A stretch of DNA of 12,989 nt from Flavobacteriaceae bacterium (GTDB lineage Bacteria > Bacteroidota > Bacteroidia > Flavobacteriales > Flavobacteriaceae), in NCBI GenBank assembly GCA_030618945.1, contig JAUXCI010000039.1, positions 1 through 12,989 of the forward strand. The letters are read 5' to 3'. Each line of letters opens with the position of its first letter. Positions within the stretch are counted from its first letter, which is position 1. The position numbers were made by a program, and so were the translations under genes. The notes below the pieces were generated by a model. That model had not been told where the DNA came from. It saw only the letters and a program-made list of their open reading frames with translations, and searched no databases. Shown here piece after piece: positions 1 through 8,184 of this stretch.

Positions 1-37
1 AATGTAACAATAACATCTTGTTAGAAAAGTAAAAATT

Positions 38-1432
38 ATGAAAAAGTTATCCCTAATCCTATTACTATTTGTCTTTGCTTTGCTAAGTAGTTGTAAATCT
101 GGTAATGACAGAGGTCAATTGGTGGGCGTATCAACAGATAAAAAGTTCTTTCCGGAAAAGCCCTTCGGAATGGTTCTGGTACCCGGTGGTGCTTTTACTA
201 TGGGTAAAGGCGACGAGGACGTGGCAGGCTCTTTTAGTGCCCCTTCACGTACCGTTACAGTTAGACCATATTATATGGACGAAACAGAAATCACAAATAG
301 TGAATACAGAGAATTTGTTTTTAGAGTAAGAGATTCTATTCTAAGAACGAGACTTGCTATTTTGGCGGAAGAAGCTGATATGGGTGGTGGTGCTCCGATT
401 GAGCAAAACAAAGGAGACATTAGTGGTATTTCTAAGTACCAGTTTAAACAACAAGACAGTACAGATAATGCCTATTACAAATACATGATGGATAATTACG
501 GAAGTTTAGGAGACGTTAATTCTCCAACTGAAGGACGTTATTTGAATTGGGATGTGGAATTGGTTTGGAATACAGCCGAATTTCCTGACGAATACTATGC
601 CGAGGCTATGGACAGCTTATACTTGCCTATAGATGAATCTTTGGATAGAAAAAGAAAAATAGATACTAAAAAACTGAAATACGTTTATTTAATGACTGAT
701 CGGTCAGGAGCTGCTAGAAGCAGTGCCAATCCTAAAGATTTTTTAAATAAGGTAGAGGTTCAGATTTATCCTGACACTGCTGTATGGATTAAAGATTTTA
801 ATTATTCATATAATGATCCAATGCATCAAGATTATTTCTGGCATCAGGCTTATAATGAGTATCCTGTTGTAGGTGTTTCTTGGGATCAAGCCAAAGCTTT
901 TTGTAATTTCCGATCTGATAAAAGAAATAATTTCTTAGCTGGAAAAAAGAAAAGTACAGGTAGAGAACCTAGCTTTAGGTTACCAACAGAGGCAGAATGG
1001 GAATATGCAGCCAGAGGTGGTTTGGAATATGCCAAATACCCTTGGGGTGGACCTTATGCCATTACCGACAGAGGTTGTTTCTTGGCGAACTTTAAACCAG
1101 AACGGGGTAATTATGCAGCTGATGGAGCTTTGTACACTGTTGAAGCAAAATCTTATAACGCCAATGATTACGGACTCTATAATATGGCAGGTAATGTTTC
1201 AGAATGGACCAATACGGCTTATAACCCTTCATCATACTATTTAGGATCGACAATTAACCCGAATGTGGTTGATGATTCAAATCAAAGAAAAGTGATCAGG
1301 GGTGGATCGTGGAAAGATGTGGCTTACTTCCTTGAAGTAGGTACCAGAGATTACGAATACGGAGATTCAGCAAGAAGTTATATTGGCTTCAGAACCGTAC
1401 AGGATTACATGGGAACACAATTAAAAAAGTAA
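38..1432 (+). CDS. gldK: GldK, type IX secretion system ring lipoprotein (SUMF1/FGE-like fold)
   Basis: 464 residues. The N-terminus is a lipoprotein signal: a short basic start, a leucine/phenylalanine-rich stretch and the lipobox L16-S-S-C19, so the mature protein should be anchored through Cys19. A sulfatase-modifying-factor (FGE/SUMF1) fold begins near residue 46 (VLVPGGAFTMG) and ends with RGGSW (421-425) and GFRTV near the C-terminus. A long insert separates the first block (ITNSEYREF) from the second (GVSWDQAKAFC), as expected for GldK rather than a true FGE. The catalytic cysteine pair that follows GGS in FGE is absent; here the text reads GGSWKDVAYF. In the family, GldK and GldN form the periplasmic ring under the outer membrane that is required for secretion and gliding. 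It is first in a gldKLMN operon, 50 bases before gldL. No Shine-Dalgarno is visible, only A-rich sequence. The 37 bases upstream are too few to show its promoter. Confidence 0.96.
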   Translation: MKKLSLILLLFVFALLSSCKSGNDRGQLVGVSTDKKFFPEKPFGMVLVPGGAFTMGKGDEDVAGSFSAPSRTVTVRPYYMDETEITNSEYREFVFRVRDSILRTRLAILAEEADMGGGAPIEQNKGDISGISKYQFKQQDSTDNAYYKYMMDNYGSLGDVNSPTEGRYLNWDVELVWNTAEFPDEYYAEAMDSLYLPIDESLDRKRKIDTKKLKYVYLMTDRSGAARSSANPKDFLNKVEVQIYPDTAVWIKDFNYSYNDPMHQDYFWHQAYNEYPVVGVSWDQAKAFCNFRSDKRNNFLAGKKKSTGREPSFRLPTEAEWEYAARGGLEYAKYPWGGPYAITDRGCFLANFKPERGNYAADGALYTVEAKSYNANDYGLYNMAGNVSEWTNTAYNPSSYYLGSTINPNVVDDSNQRKVIRGGSWKDVAYFLEVGTRDYEYGDSARSYIGFRTVQDYMGTQLKK

Positions 1433-1482
1433 AACTTATAAAAATATTAGCTTAATCAATAAATAATCAAAAATCAATAATT

Positions 1483-2115
1483 ATGGCACAATCAAAAACC
1501 AAAAAGAAAATGTTCAACATGGCCTACGGCCTGGGAGCAGCAGTAGTAATTTTAGGAGCACTTTTTAAAATTGCTCATTACCCAGGAGGAACAGAAATGT
1601 TGACCATTGGGATGATCGTAGAAGCTGCGGTATTTGCTTTATCAGCTTTTGAACCCGTTGATGAAGATTTAGACTGGACAAATGTTTATCCTGAATTAGC
1701 AGGAGGAGATTCTTTAGACAAAGAACAAGCTCAAGACTCTCAAGGTTTATTATCACAAAAACTGGATGAAATGTTGCAGGATGCTAACCTTGATACAGAA
1801 ATGATGGAAAGATTGTCAACAAGTATTAGCAGTTTTGCTGGTGCCGCTGAAGGTTTAAAACCGGCCACTGATTCTATTGCTGCATCTAACAGATATGCTG
1901 AGCAATTATCAGTTGCTTCAATTGAATTGGAGTCATTAAATAGTATGTATATTATTCAGAAGGAAAATGCGGTACGTCAAACGGAACTCAATATAGAGAC
2001 TTTAGAAAACGCGGAACGTTTAAAAGAACAGATGGAATCATTAGCAACAAATTTATCTTCTCTTAATGGAGTATATGGAGGTATGTTATCTGCGATGTCA
2101 AATTCTAGTCAGTAG
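1483..2115 (+). CDS. gldL: GldL, inner-membrane stator/motor subunit of the type IX secretion system
   Basis: 210 residues. Two hydrophobic helices lie at about 14-31 and 39-56, joined by a very short loop (HYPGGTE), and are followed by a long, acidic, helix-rich cytoplasmic region (about 60-210) with coiled-coil character. Charged residues sit inside or at the ends of the helices: K29 and H32 at the end of helix 1, E47 within helix 2 and E57 just after it. From memory of the Flavobacterium johnsoniae protein these match the residues proposed for proton transfer (K27, H30, E49, E59). GldL forms a ring around a GldM dimer and converts proton flow into rotation that powers secretion and gliding. 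It lies between gldK and gldM in the same orientation. The start at the MAQSKTKKK residues is the natural one, since the first helix begins soon after. Confidence 0.96.
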   Translation: MAQSKTKKKMFNMAYGLGAAVVILGALFKIAHYPGGTEMLTIGMIVEAAVFALSAFEPVDEDLDWTNVYPELAGGDSLDKEQAQDSQGLLSQKLDEMLQDANLDTEMMERLSTSISSFAGAAEGLKPATDSIAASNRYAEQLSVASIELESLNSMYIIQKENAVRQTELNIETLENAERLKEQMESLATNLSSLNGVYGGMLSAMSNSSQ

Positions 2116-2168
2116 TTAGCAGCTAAATTTAACAAGCGCAATTATTAACCCTAAAAAAACTATTTAGA

Positions 2169-3713
2169 ATGGCATCAGGAACGCAATCACCCAGGCAGAA
2201 AATGATAAATTTGATGTATTTAATTTTCATCGCTATGTTAGCAATGAATATGTCAAAGGAAGTTTTACAAGCCTTCGGATTAATGGACAACAAACTTGTT
2301 GCAGCTAATGATGCTGCCACAACCAGGAATGAGCGATCATATGAAGACCTGGCCTTAAAAGCAGTAGAGCAAAAGGAAAAATACGCAGATGAAAAATTAA
2401 AGGCAGACAAGGTCAAGAAAATGTCAGCTGATTATTACAATTATCTTGAAGAAATTAAGGAAGAAATGAAAGGTACCGTTGATGATCCAACTGATTATGA
2501 AACAATGGATTCCGGTAAATTTCTTGACGATAAATTCTTTAAAGGAAATGACGGGGTATATAAAGAAGAGGGTGAAGCCTTTGTTAACAATATGAATAAT
2601 TACAGAACTGATATCTCAGGAGTTATGGGAGAAGGAAGTGAAAATATTCAGAAGGATGTTGTGACCAGATTTTCAACCGATAAGGTGACCAATAGAGAAG
2701 GTAAAGAAATATTTTGGTTAGATTATAACTATAAAGGATTTCCTTTGGTTGCCTCGATCACAAAACTCACACAGATTCAGGCTGATATTAAAACAACCGA
2801 ATCAGAAATCTTAGGAAACATGTTACAAGGCCAGATGGCAAGTGACGTTTCAATGAATAACTATCAGGCGATCCTGATTCCAAATACACCAGCAACTTTA
2901 CAAGGGGAAAATTTCCAGGGTAAAATAGTTTTAGGAAGGTATGATGGATCTTTAAAACCAACAAAGGTTGTGATCAATGGTAGAGTAATAACCAATATCA
3001 AAGATGGTGGAGCAATTTTAGATTTTCCATCAGGAAACGTTGGAGAAAACGAAATCAAGGGTAAATTCATTTTCATGGAAAATGGTGTGCCTATAGAAAT
3101 TCCAGTAGAAACTTCTTATGCCGTAGTAGCTAAACCTAATAGTGCCGTAATTTCAGCTGATAAGATGAATGTGGTTTACAGAGGTGTAGAGAATCCGATT
3201 ACAGTATCTGTTCCAGGTGTTGCTGATAACGTTGTTAAAGCAAGTGCCCCAGGTTTGAAAAAAGTAAAAGGTATTGGAAAGTATATCATGGCTCCGGGAA
3301 AAGGAAGAGAAGTGAGTATCACTGTAAGCGCAAAATTGCCTGATGGTACACCAATTAAATCAAGCCAGATGTTTAGAATTAAAGACATTCCAGCTCCAGT
3401 TGCCGCAGTAAGGGGAGAATACGGAATGATCAAAATGCCGAAAAGCACCTTGCAAAAGGCTACCATCAGCTCAATGCTTCCAGATTTCGTGTTTGATTTA
3501 AAACTTAACACAAACGGTTTTAGTGTCAAAGTGCCAGGACAACCAACCGTGATTGTAAAAGGAAATAAATTTGACGCATCTGCAATAAGAGTCTTGAATA
3601 GGGCTAGAAGAGGAGACGTTGTGATCATTTTTGATATCAAACAAAAATTAGTGGGGAATTCAGGTTATTACCTAAAAAATGCTTCTCCTGTAAATGTTGA
3701 AATAACAAATTAA
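2169..3713 (+). CDS. gldM: GldM, periplasm-spanning shaft of the type IX secretion motor
   Basis: 514 residues. A short cytoplasmic N-terminus (MASGTQSPRQK) leads into one membrane helix at about 12-28. Arg9 sits just before the helix; in the F. johnsoniae motor an arginine at this position pairs with the GldL membrane glutamate. A mostly helical periplasmic domain follows to about residue 220, then beta-rich Ig-like domains to the C-terminus, consistent with the four-domain (D1-D4) GldM architecture. The dimeric shaft transmits motion from the GldL ring to the GldK/GldN ring at the outer membrane. The start is 53 bases after the gldL stop and gldN begins 13 bases after its own stop, so co-transcription is very likely. 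Long open frames on the opposite strand (for example 3176-3640) are antisense shadows of this gene. Confidence 0.96.
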   Translation: MASGTQSPRQKMINLMYLIFIAMLAMNMSKEVLQAFGLMDNKLVAANDAATTRNERSYEDLALKAVEQKEKYADEKLKADKVKKMSADYYNYLEEIKEEMKGTVDDPTDYETMDSGKFLDDKFFKGNDGVYKEEGEAFVNNMNNYRTDISGVMGEGSENIQKDVVTRFSTDKVTNREGKEIFWLDYNYKGFPLVASITKLTQIQADIKTTESEILGNMLQGQMASDVSMNNYQAILIPNTPATLQGENFQGKIVLGRYDGSLKPTKVVINGRVITNIKDGGAILDFPSGNVGENEIKGKFIFMENGVPIEIPVETSYAVVAKPNSAVISADKMNVVYRGVENPITVSVPGVADNVVKASAPGLKKVKGIGKYIMAPGKGREVSITVSAKLPDGTPIKSSQMFRIKDIPAPVAAVRGEYGMIKMPKSTLQKATISSMLPDFVFDLKLNTNGFSVKVPGQPTVIVKGNKFDASAIRVLNRARRGDVVIIFDIKQKLVGNSGYYLKNASPVNVEITN

Positions 3714-3726
3714 TCCATATAGAATT

Positions 3727-4623
3727 ATGAAATTGAGAAGTTTAATAATAGCAGTAATTGGCTTACTATCTGTGGGATACGTAAATGCACAGGCAAATTT
3801 GCTGAATGCGAAGATCCCGGAGCAAGTAGGTATGAAAACACCGGAACAGCTGGCAGCTGATAATGACCGACCATTAGCTTATGGGTATATAGATGATAGA
3901 GATATCCTATGGTCAAAAGTTGTGTGGGAATATGTTGATATGAATGAAAAAATCAATATGCCTTACTACTATCCTGTTGATACGAGTAATATCAGCTCTT
4001 CCAGAAGATCTTTATATGATACTTTAATGAGAGGTATAAGAAGCGGTGAGATCATTGACGTTTATGATGATTCATATTTTGAAGATAAGCTCACGCTCAA
4101 GGATATTTCAGGACGATTATCTAGAATTGATACTTCAGATGCGGGTATAGAAAGGTTAAACGCAGGAGAAATCTTAACGGATGAATATGTTGATCGCAGA
4201 GATTTAACTGCCGGAGACATTGAAGGATTCAGAATCAAAGGCGTGTGGTTTTTCGACAAGCGTCAAGGTGAATTAAAATACAGGTTATTGGGGATAGCTC
4301 CAGTGGCTCCAGACGTTAACTTTATTGATAGCGACGGTGCACAAGATGAGTTGATTGAATTATTTTGGGTATGGTATCCCGGTGCGAGATACAATACACA
4401 TGATATGAAAGTATTTAACCAAAAGAATTCAGCTTATCCTTTATCATATGACCATCTTTTGAATTCAAGAAGATTCAATGCGATTATTTATAGAGAAGAA
4501 AATATTTATGGTAACCGTGACGTTGCTGAATATATAAAAGGAAATTCACTTTTTCAAGTTTTAGAATCAGATAAACTTAAAGAAGACATTCGAGATAGGG
4601 AGCTCGATATGTGGAATTACTAA
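3727..4623 (+). CDS. gldN: GldN, periplasmic ring component of the type IX secretion system
   Basis: 298 residues. A classical signal peptide is visible (basic MKLR, hydrophobic core, likely cleavage after the VNA triplet ending at A21, before Q22) with no lipobox cysteine, so the mature protein should be soluble in the periplasm. The remainder matches the GldN/PorN family: an acidic, tyrosine-rich domain with the conserved text RPLAYGYIDDRDILWSKVVW near residues 39-58. GldN binds GldK in the large ring below the outer membrane and is needed for secretion of proteins with type IX C-terminal signals. It is the last gene of the operon: only 13 bases separate it from gldM, and a strong intrinsic terminator lies 18 bases after the stop codon. 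Confidence 0.95.
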   Translation: MKLRSLIIAVIGLLSVGYVNAQANLLNAKIPEQVGMKTPEQLAADNDRPLAYGYIDDRDILWSKVVWEYVDMNEKINMPYYYPVDTSNISSSRRSLYDTLMRGIRSGEIIDVYDDSYFEDKLTLKDISGRLSRIDTSDAGIERLNAGEILTDEYVDRRDLTAGDIEGFRIKGVWFFDKRQGELKYRLLGIAPVAPDVNFIDSDGAQDELIELFWVWYPGARYNTHDMKVFNQKNSAYPLSYDHLLNSRRFNAIIYREENIYGNRDVAEYIKGNSLFQVLESDKLKEDIRDRELDMWNY

Positions 4624-4640
4624 TACTGTGTTAATAATGA

Positions 4641-4672
4641 AAAACCTCTACTGAAAAGTAGAGGTTTTTTTT
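4641..4672 (+). terminator. Intrinsic terminator of the gldKLMN operon
   Basis: A perfect 12-base-pair inverted repeat (AAAACCTCTACT / AGTAGAGGTTTT) closes on a GAAA tetraloop at 4653-4656. The 3' arm runs into eight consecutive T residues at 4665-4672. It lies just after gldN. Because the 5' arm begins with A residues it could in principle also work on the opposite strand, but no gene approaches from that side. Confidence 0.95.
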
Positions 4673-4674
4673 GT

Positions 4675-4706
4675 TTGAATAATTTGCCACGTATATCTTA
4701 TCTTCG
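4675..4706 (+). promoter_or_regulatory. Weak candidate promoter for the FAD oxidoreductase gene
   Basis: TTG at 4675-4677, then 21 bases, then TATCTTCG at 4699-4706, which differs by one base from the Bacteroidota -7 element TAnnTTTG. It would start a transcript near 4712, about 35 bases before the ATG at 4748. It sits directly after the gldN terminator, where a new promoter would be needed. The mismatch falls in the TTTG core, so this is only a suggestion. Confidence 0.3.
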
Positions 4707-4747
4707 AAGCGTCAAATTACTTTTAAAACGGCGTTAAATTATATAGG

Positions 4748-5797
4748 ATGACCGTAGATTATATTATAGTGGGTCTGGGTCTTGCAGGAATTGCCTTTGC
4801 TGAAGAACTCAAAAAACATGACAAGACATTTATTGTTTTTGAAGATCAATCTCAAAGCTCATCCCTGGTGGCAGGCGGAATGTATAATCCGGTTATTCTC
4901 AAGAGATTCACACCGGTTTGGAATGCAAAAGAACAATTAGAAGTAGCCCTGCCATTTTATGCTTCACTTGAAAATGATTTTAAAAAATCATATGACCAAG
5001 CTATACCTATTTACAGAACATTTAAAAGTATTGAAGAGCAAAATAATTGGTTTATTGCTTGTGACAAACCAGCTTTAGAAGCATATATGCATCCTGAAAT
5101 AGTGGAGATCGAAACGGATAAAATTGTTGCTCCGTATAAATCAGGTCGATTATCCAATACCGGCAGAATCAAGGTAAGAGACTTGGTATCTGACTACCGC
5201 GACAACTTAGACAAAGAAGGTTTATTGGTTGATGAAACCTTTGTCCATCAACTGATCATTACTTGGGAAAATTTTCTGGAATACAAGGATATAAAGGCAG
5301 GAAAAGTGGTTTTTTGCGAAGGAAATGGTTTAATAAAAAATCCATTTTTCAATAAGCTACCTCTTTTTGGTACTAAAGGAGAACTCCTTACCATCCACGC
5401 TCCTGAGCTTAAGATGGACTGTATCATTAAATCAGCCATTTTTATAATGCCTCTTGGCGATGACCTTTATAAGGTTGGGGCCACTTTTGACCGGTTTGAT
5501 AAAACAAACGAACCCACTGAAGAAGGCAGGATGGAATTGGAAACCAAACTCAAATCAGTTTTGACCTGCGCTTATAGCATTGTGGATCATGAGGCAGGGA
5601 TTCGTCCTACTACTGGCGACAGGAGGCCATTATTAGGGGTTCACAAAGACAACGATCGAATAGCCGTTCTCAATGGAATGGGAATGCGCGGAGTAATGAT
5701 CGCACCTTTAATGGCAAAAAAATTATATCAGTTTTTGGAAGAAGGAGTTGAATTGGATAAGGAGATTTCCATCACAAGATTTAAACAGAAGAATTAA
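4748..5797 (+). CDS. FAD-dependent oxidoreductase, DadA/D-amino-acid oxidase family
   Basis: 349 residues. The N-terminus is a Rossmann FAD-binding fold: GLGLAG (9-14; G9, G11, G14) after the first strand, and E32 at the end of the second strand, the usual ribose-binding acid. The C-terminal part carries the DAO-family signature GIRPTTGDRRPLLG followed by a GMGMRG block that normally closes over the flavin. The family oxidises amino or imino groups of small molecules (glycine oxidase, D-amino-acid dehydrogenase and relatives); the substrate cannot be read from the sequence. There is no signal peptide, so it should be cytosolic. It begins 124 bases after gldN beyond a terminator, so it is probably transcribed separately from the gld genes. 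Its stop codon overlaps the stop of the convergent DUF983 gene. Confidence 0.85.
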   Translation: MTVDYIIVGLGLAGIAFAEELKKHDKTFIVFEDQSQSSSLVAGGMYNPVILKRFTPVWNAKEQLEVALPFYASLENDFKKSYDQAIPIYRTFKSIEEQNNWFIACDKPALEAYMHPEIVEIETDKIVAPYKSGRLSNTGRIKVRDLVSDYRDNLDKEGLLVDETFVHQLIITWENFLEYKDIKAGKVVFCEGNGLIKNPFFNKLPLFGTKGELLTIHAPELKMDCIIKSAIFIMPLGDDLYKVGATFDRFDKTNEPTEEGRMELETKLKSVLTCAYSIVDHEAGIRPTTGDRRPLLGVHKDNDRIAVLNGMGMRGVMIAPLMAKKLYQFLEEGVELDKEISITRFKQKN

Positions 5798-6168
5798 CCG
5801 GTCTTTTCTTTAAAGTGGACGAACATATTGATATATATTAACCTTGATAAACGCATGGTTATAGGGGTTAGTCCTAGTAATATCATAAGAATTGCTATAA
5901 ATGATGTAATTAGGCCTAGGTGAAATAGATGTCCTAAAACAAAAATGGCAACAGCTAAGGCTACCGTAAGGGCATATGAAACATACATGGCTCCATAGAA
6001 AAAGGAAGGTTCAATCATATACTTCAGCCCACAAGAATCACAATTTTTATGAATTTTTAAATTGTTCTTGAAATTCAGGGATACTGGATGTTGAAAGAAA
6101 TTTCCAGTTTGACATTGAGGACATTTATTGTGGAAAACACTATATAATTTGGAACCTTTTTTAAGCAT
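5794..6168 (-). CDS. DUF983 family small membrane protein with zinc-ribbon-like head
   Basis: 124 residues. The cytosolic N-terminus has two CxxC pairs, C16-P-Q-C19 and C43-D-S-C46-G, spaced like a zinc ribbon. Two membrane helices follow at about 58-79 and 84-104, ending in a basic tail. This pattern (C-P-x-C, then C-x-x-C-G, then the motif EPSFFYGAMYVSY and paired helices) is that of the DUF983 family, whose function is unknown to me. The gene runs convergent to the FAD oxidoreductase and the two stop codons are read from the same palindromic TTAA at 5794-5797. It is divergent from the ABC-F gene, with 55 bases between the two start codons. Confidence 0.85.
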   Translation of the reverse strand: MLKKGSKLYSVFHNKCPQCQTGNFFQHPVSLNFKNNLKIHKNCDSCGLKYMIEPSFFYGAMYVSYALTVALAVAIFVLGHLFHLGLITSFIAILMILLGLTPITMRLSRLIYINMFVHFKEKTG

Positions 6169-6197
6169 TGCGCATTAACATTAATCAATTACTTTTG
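6168..6197 (+). promoter_or_regulatory. Promoter of the ABC-F gene (Bacteroidota-type)
   Basis: TTG at 6168-6170, a 19-base spacer, then TACTTTTG at 6190-6197: a full match to the TTG / TAnnTTTG consensus of Bacteroidota primary sigma factor promoters. Initiation would be expected near 6203, giving a leader of about 20 bases before the ATG at 6224. The TTG overlaps the start codon of the divergent DUF983 gene. Confidence 0.7.
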
Positions 6198-6231
6198 CAA
6201 ATATAATTTTTTAAGCCATAATAATGCTCAA
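6198..6231 (-). promoter_or_regulatory. Candidate promoter of the DUF983 gene, interleaved with the ABC-F promoter
   Basis: On the minus strand, TATATTTG (6205 down to 6198) is a full -7 match and TTG (6231 down to 6229) lies 23 bases upstream, at the long end of the allowed spacing. A start near 6192 would give a leader of about 24 bases to the ATG at 6168. The -7 element abuts that of the plus-strand promoter, forming the palindrome TTTGCAAA at 6194-6201. Confidence 0.55.
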
Positions 6232-8134
6232 CGCACACGACATTACCGTTTCATTTTCTGGAGAAGAACTGTTTTCGGGTATTACTTTTAAGTTGAACCC
6301 TGGAGATCGCATTGGTCTTGTTGGTAAAAACGGAGCAGGTAAATCTACTCTTTTGAAAATTGTGGCCGGAGATCAGGAATATGATCGTGGAACCATGGCA
6401 TTTGAAAAAAACATAAGCCTGGGTTATTTAAAACAGGATATTGATTTTGAGGAAGGCCGTACGGTGATTGAAGAAGCTTATCAGGCCTTTGGGGAAATTA
6501 AAAGCATTGAGAAGAAATTGGAGCACATCAACACCGAGTTGGCTGAAAGAACAGATTATGAAAGTGAATATTATCACAATCTTATGCATGATCTGGATGA
6601 ATTATCCCATCGTTACGAATTGATAGGTGGTTATAATTATCAGGGGGAAACCGAAAAAATACTGGGAGGACTCGGATTTAAAAAGAATGACTATAATCAA
6701 ATGACCAATACCTTCTCAGGAGGATGGAGAATGAGGATTGAACTGGCTAAGTTGTTGTTGCAGAAGCATGATATTTTACTTCTTGATGAGCCCACAAACC
6801 ATTTGGACATTGAATCCATTATCTGGTTTGAGAACTTTTTAAAAGGATTTAGCGGGGCTATCATGATGGTGTCTCATGATAAAATGTTCCTGGACAATGT
6901 TACAAATAGAACCATTGAGATCTCACTGGGGCAGATTTATGACTATAAAAAACCTTATTCTCAGTATTTGTTATTGAGAAACGAGATTAAAGAAAAACAG
7001 TTGCAATCCCAAAAAAATCAGGAAAAGGAAATCAAACAGACTGAACAGTTGATTGAAAAATTTCGAGCTAAAGCCAGTAAGGCTTCCATGGCTCAATCGT
7101 TGACCAAAAAACTGAATAAAGTGCAGCGTATAGAAGTTGATGTAGATGACAACGCAGTAATGAATGTGCGTTTCCCGGTTTCGATAACCCCAGGAAAAGT
7201 TGTGGTTGAGGCCTATGATGTTGCAAAGCGTTACGATGAAAATCAAGTGTTGGAAAACGTTGACTTGCTCATTGAGCGAGGAAGCAAAATAGCCTTTGTC
7301 GGGCAAAATGGTCAGGGAAAAACTACCCTTGCTAAAATTATGGTTGGAGAGATCAGTTTTGACGGGGAATTAAAATTGGGTCACAATGTACAGATTGGAT
7401 ATTTTGCCCAAAATCAATCAGAATACCTCGATGGAGAGCTTACCGTGCTTGAAACCATGGAACATGCGGCTACTGACGGAAATAGAGTGAGTATCAGGGA
7501 TATGCTGGGATCTTTTCTTTTTAGAGGTGATGAAGTAGAGAAAAAGGTAAAAGTGCTTTCAGGAGGAGAAAGAAACCGACTGGCTTTGTGTAAAATGTTG
7601 TTGCGTCCGTTTAATTTGCTAATCATGGATGAGCCAACAAATCATCTCGACATAGCATCTAAGAATGTTTTGAAAAGGGCCTTAAAACAATTTGATGGCA
7701 CCTTGATTCTCGTGTCACACGACAGGGATTTTTTACAGGATCTTGCTGAATCCGTTTACTCATTTCGAGATGGAGGTATCAAGGAATACCTGGGGGATAT
7801 AAATTATTTCCTTGAACAGCACGAGCTTGAAGACATGAGAGCAGTAGAAATGCGATCTAAAGCAAAAAGCAAACCCATTGACTCATCTCAAGGAAAACAG
7901 AATCATTCCAATCTTAAACAAAAGAAAAAACTTCAAAATAAATTAAGTAAAATCGAAACTGACATTTCAAAACTTGAAAATGAAATTCTTCTTGATAACC
8001 AAAGGATTTCTAAAAATTTTGAGGGTGATAAACATGACGACTCCTTCTTTAAAAAATATCAGGAAAAGAAGACTAAGGTTGAAGAATTAATGACTGAATG
8101 GGGAAAAATTCAGCAACAAATTGATAATGCTTAA
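6224..8134 (+). CDS. ABC-F family ATPase (duplicated ABC domains, ribosome-associated type)
   Basis: 636 residues with two ABC ATPase domains and no membrane helices. Domain 1: Walker A GKNGAGKST (34-42), signature FSGGW (164-168), Walker B and H-loop region DEPTNHLD starting at D188 with catalytic E189. A long charged helical linker follows (about 235-300), the ABC-F interdomain arm. Domain 2: Walker A GQNGQGKTT (360-368), signature LSGGE (445-449), DEPTNHLD from D469 with E470. The C-terminus (about 550-636) is a lysine/glutamate-rich coiled coil. ABC-F proteins act on the ribosome in translation control or rescue, and some protect against ribosome-targeting antibiotics; the housekeeping type is more likely here given the conserved surroundings, but that is inference. 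No Shine-Dalgarno is seen before the ATG. The 50 bases to the convergent DUF4136 gene contain no convincing terminator hairpin. Confidence 0.93.
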   Translation: MLNAHDITVSFSGEELFSGITFKLNPGDRIGLVGKNGAGKSTLLKIVAGDQEYDRGTMAFEKNISLGYLKQDIDFEEGRTVIEEAYQAFGEIKSIEKKLEHINTELAERTDYESEYYHNLMHDLDELSHRYELIGGYNYQGETEKILGGLGFKKNDYNQMTNTFSGGWRMRIELAKLLLQKHDILLLDEPTNHLDIESIIWFENFLKGFSGAIMMVSHDKMFLDNVTNRTIEISLGQIYDYKKPYSQYLLLRNEIKEKQLQSQKNQEKEIKQTEQLIEKFRAKASKASMAQSLTKKLNKVQRIEVDVDDNAVMNVRFPVSITPGKVVVEAYDVAKRYDENQVLENVDLLIERGSKIAFVGQNGQGKTTLAKIMVGEISFDGELKLGHNVQIGYFAQNQSEYLDGELTVLETMEHAATDGNRVSIRDMLGSFLFRGDEVEKKVKVLSGGERNRLALCKMLLRPFNLLIMDEPTNHLDIASKNVLKRALKQFDGTLILVSHDRDFLQDLAESVYSFRDGGIKEYLGDINYFLEQHELEDMRAVEMRSKAKSKPIDSSQGKQNHSNLKQKKKLQNKLSKIETDISKLENEILLDNQRISKNFEGDKHDDSFFKKYQEKKTKVEELMTEWGKIQQQIDNA

Positions 8135-8184
8135 AAAAACTTATCAATTGTTTTAATTCAAAGCGGAATAGTAGAAGAATAAAA

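Noticed and set aside
11..23. Inverted repeat TAACA-TCT-TGTTA upstream of gldK
   Set aside because: A five-base AT-rich stem at the window edge is expected by chance; without more upstream sequence it cannot be called an operator.
2116..2126. Inverted repeat TTAGC-A-GCTAA between gldL and gldM
   Set aside because: The loop would be a single base and no T-run follows, so it is neither a terminator nor a convincing processing hairpin.
3176..3640. Long minus-strand open frame of 154 codons inside gldM
   Set aside because: It lies wholly antisense to a well-recognised gene, shows no family motifs, and its length reflects codon bias on the sense strand. The same holds for the other antisense frames within gldL, gldN, the oxidoreductase and the ABC-F gene.
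6971..7306. Minus-strand open frame of 111 codons within the ABC-F gene
   Set aside because: It is phenylalanine/leucine-rich only because it is opposite a lysine/glutamate-rich coiled-coil linker; no start signal or motif supports it.
8135..8184. Expected terminator between the convergent ABC-F and DUF4136 genes
   Set aside because: Only the CAATTG palindrome and scattered AATT repeats are present; no GC-containing stem with a T-run was found on either strand.
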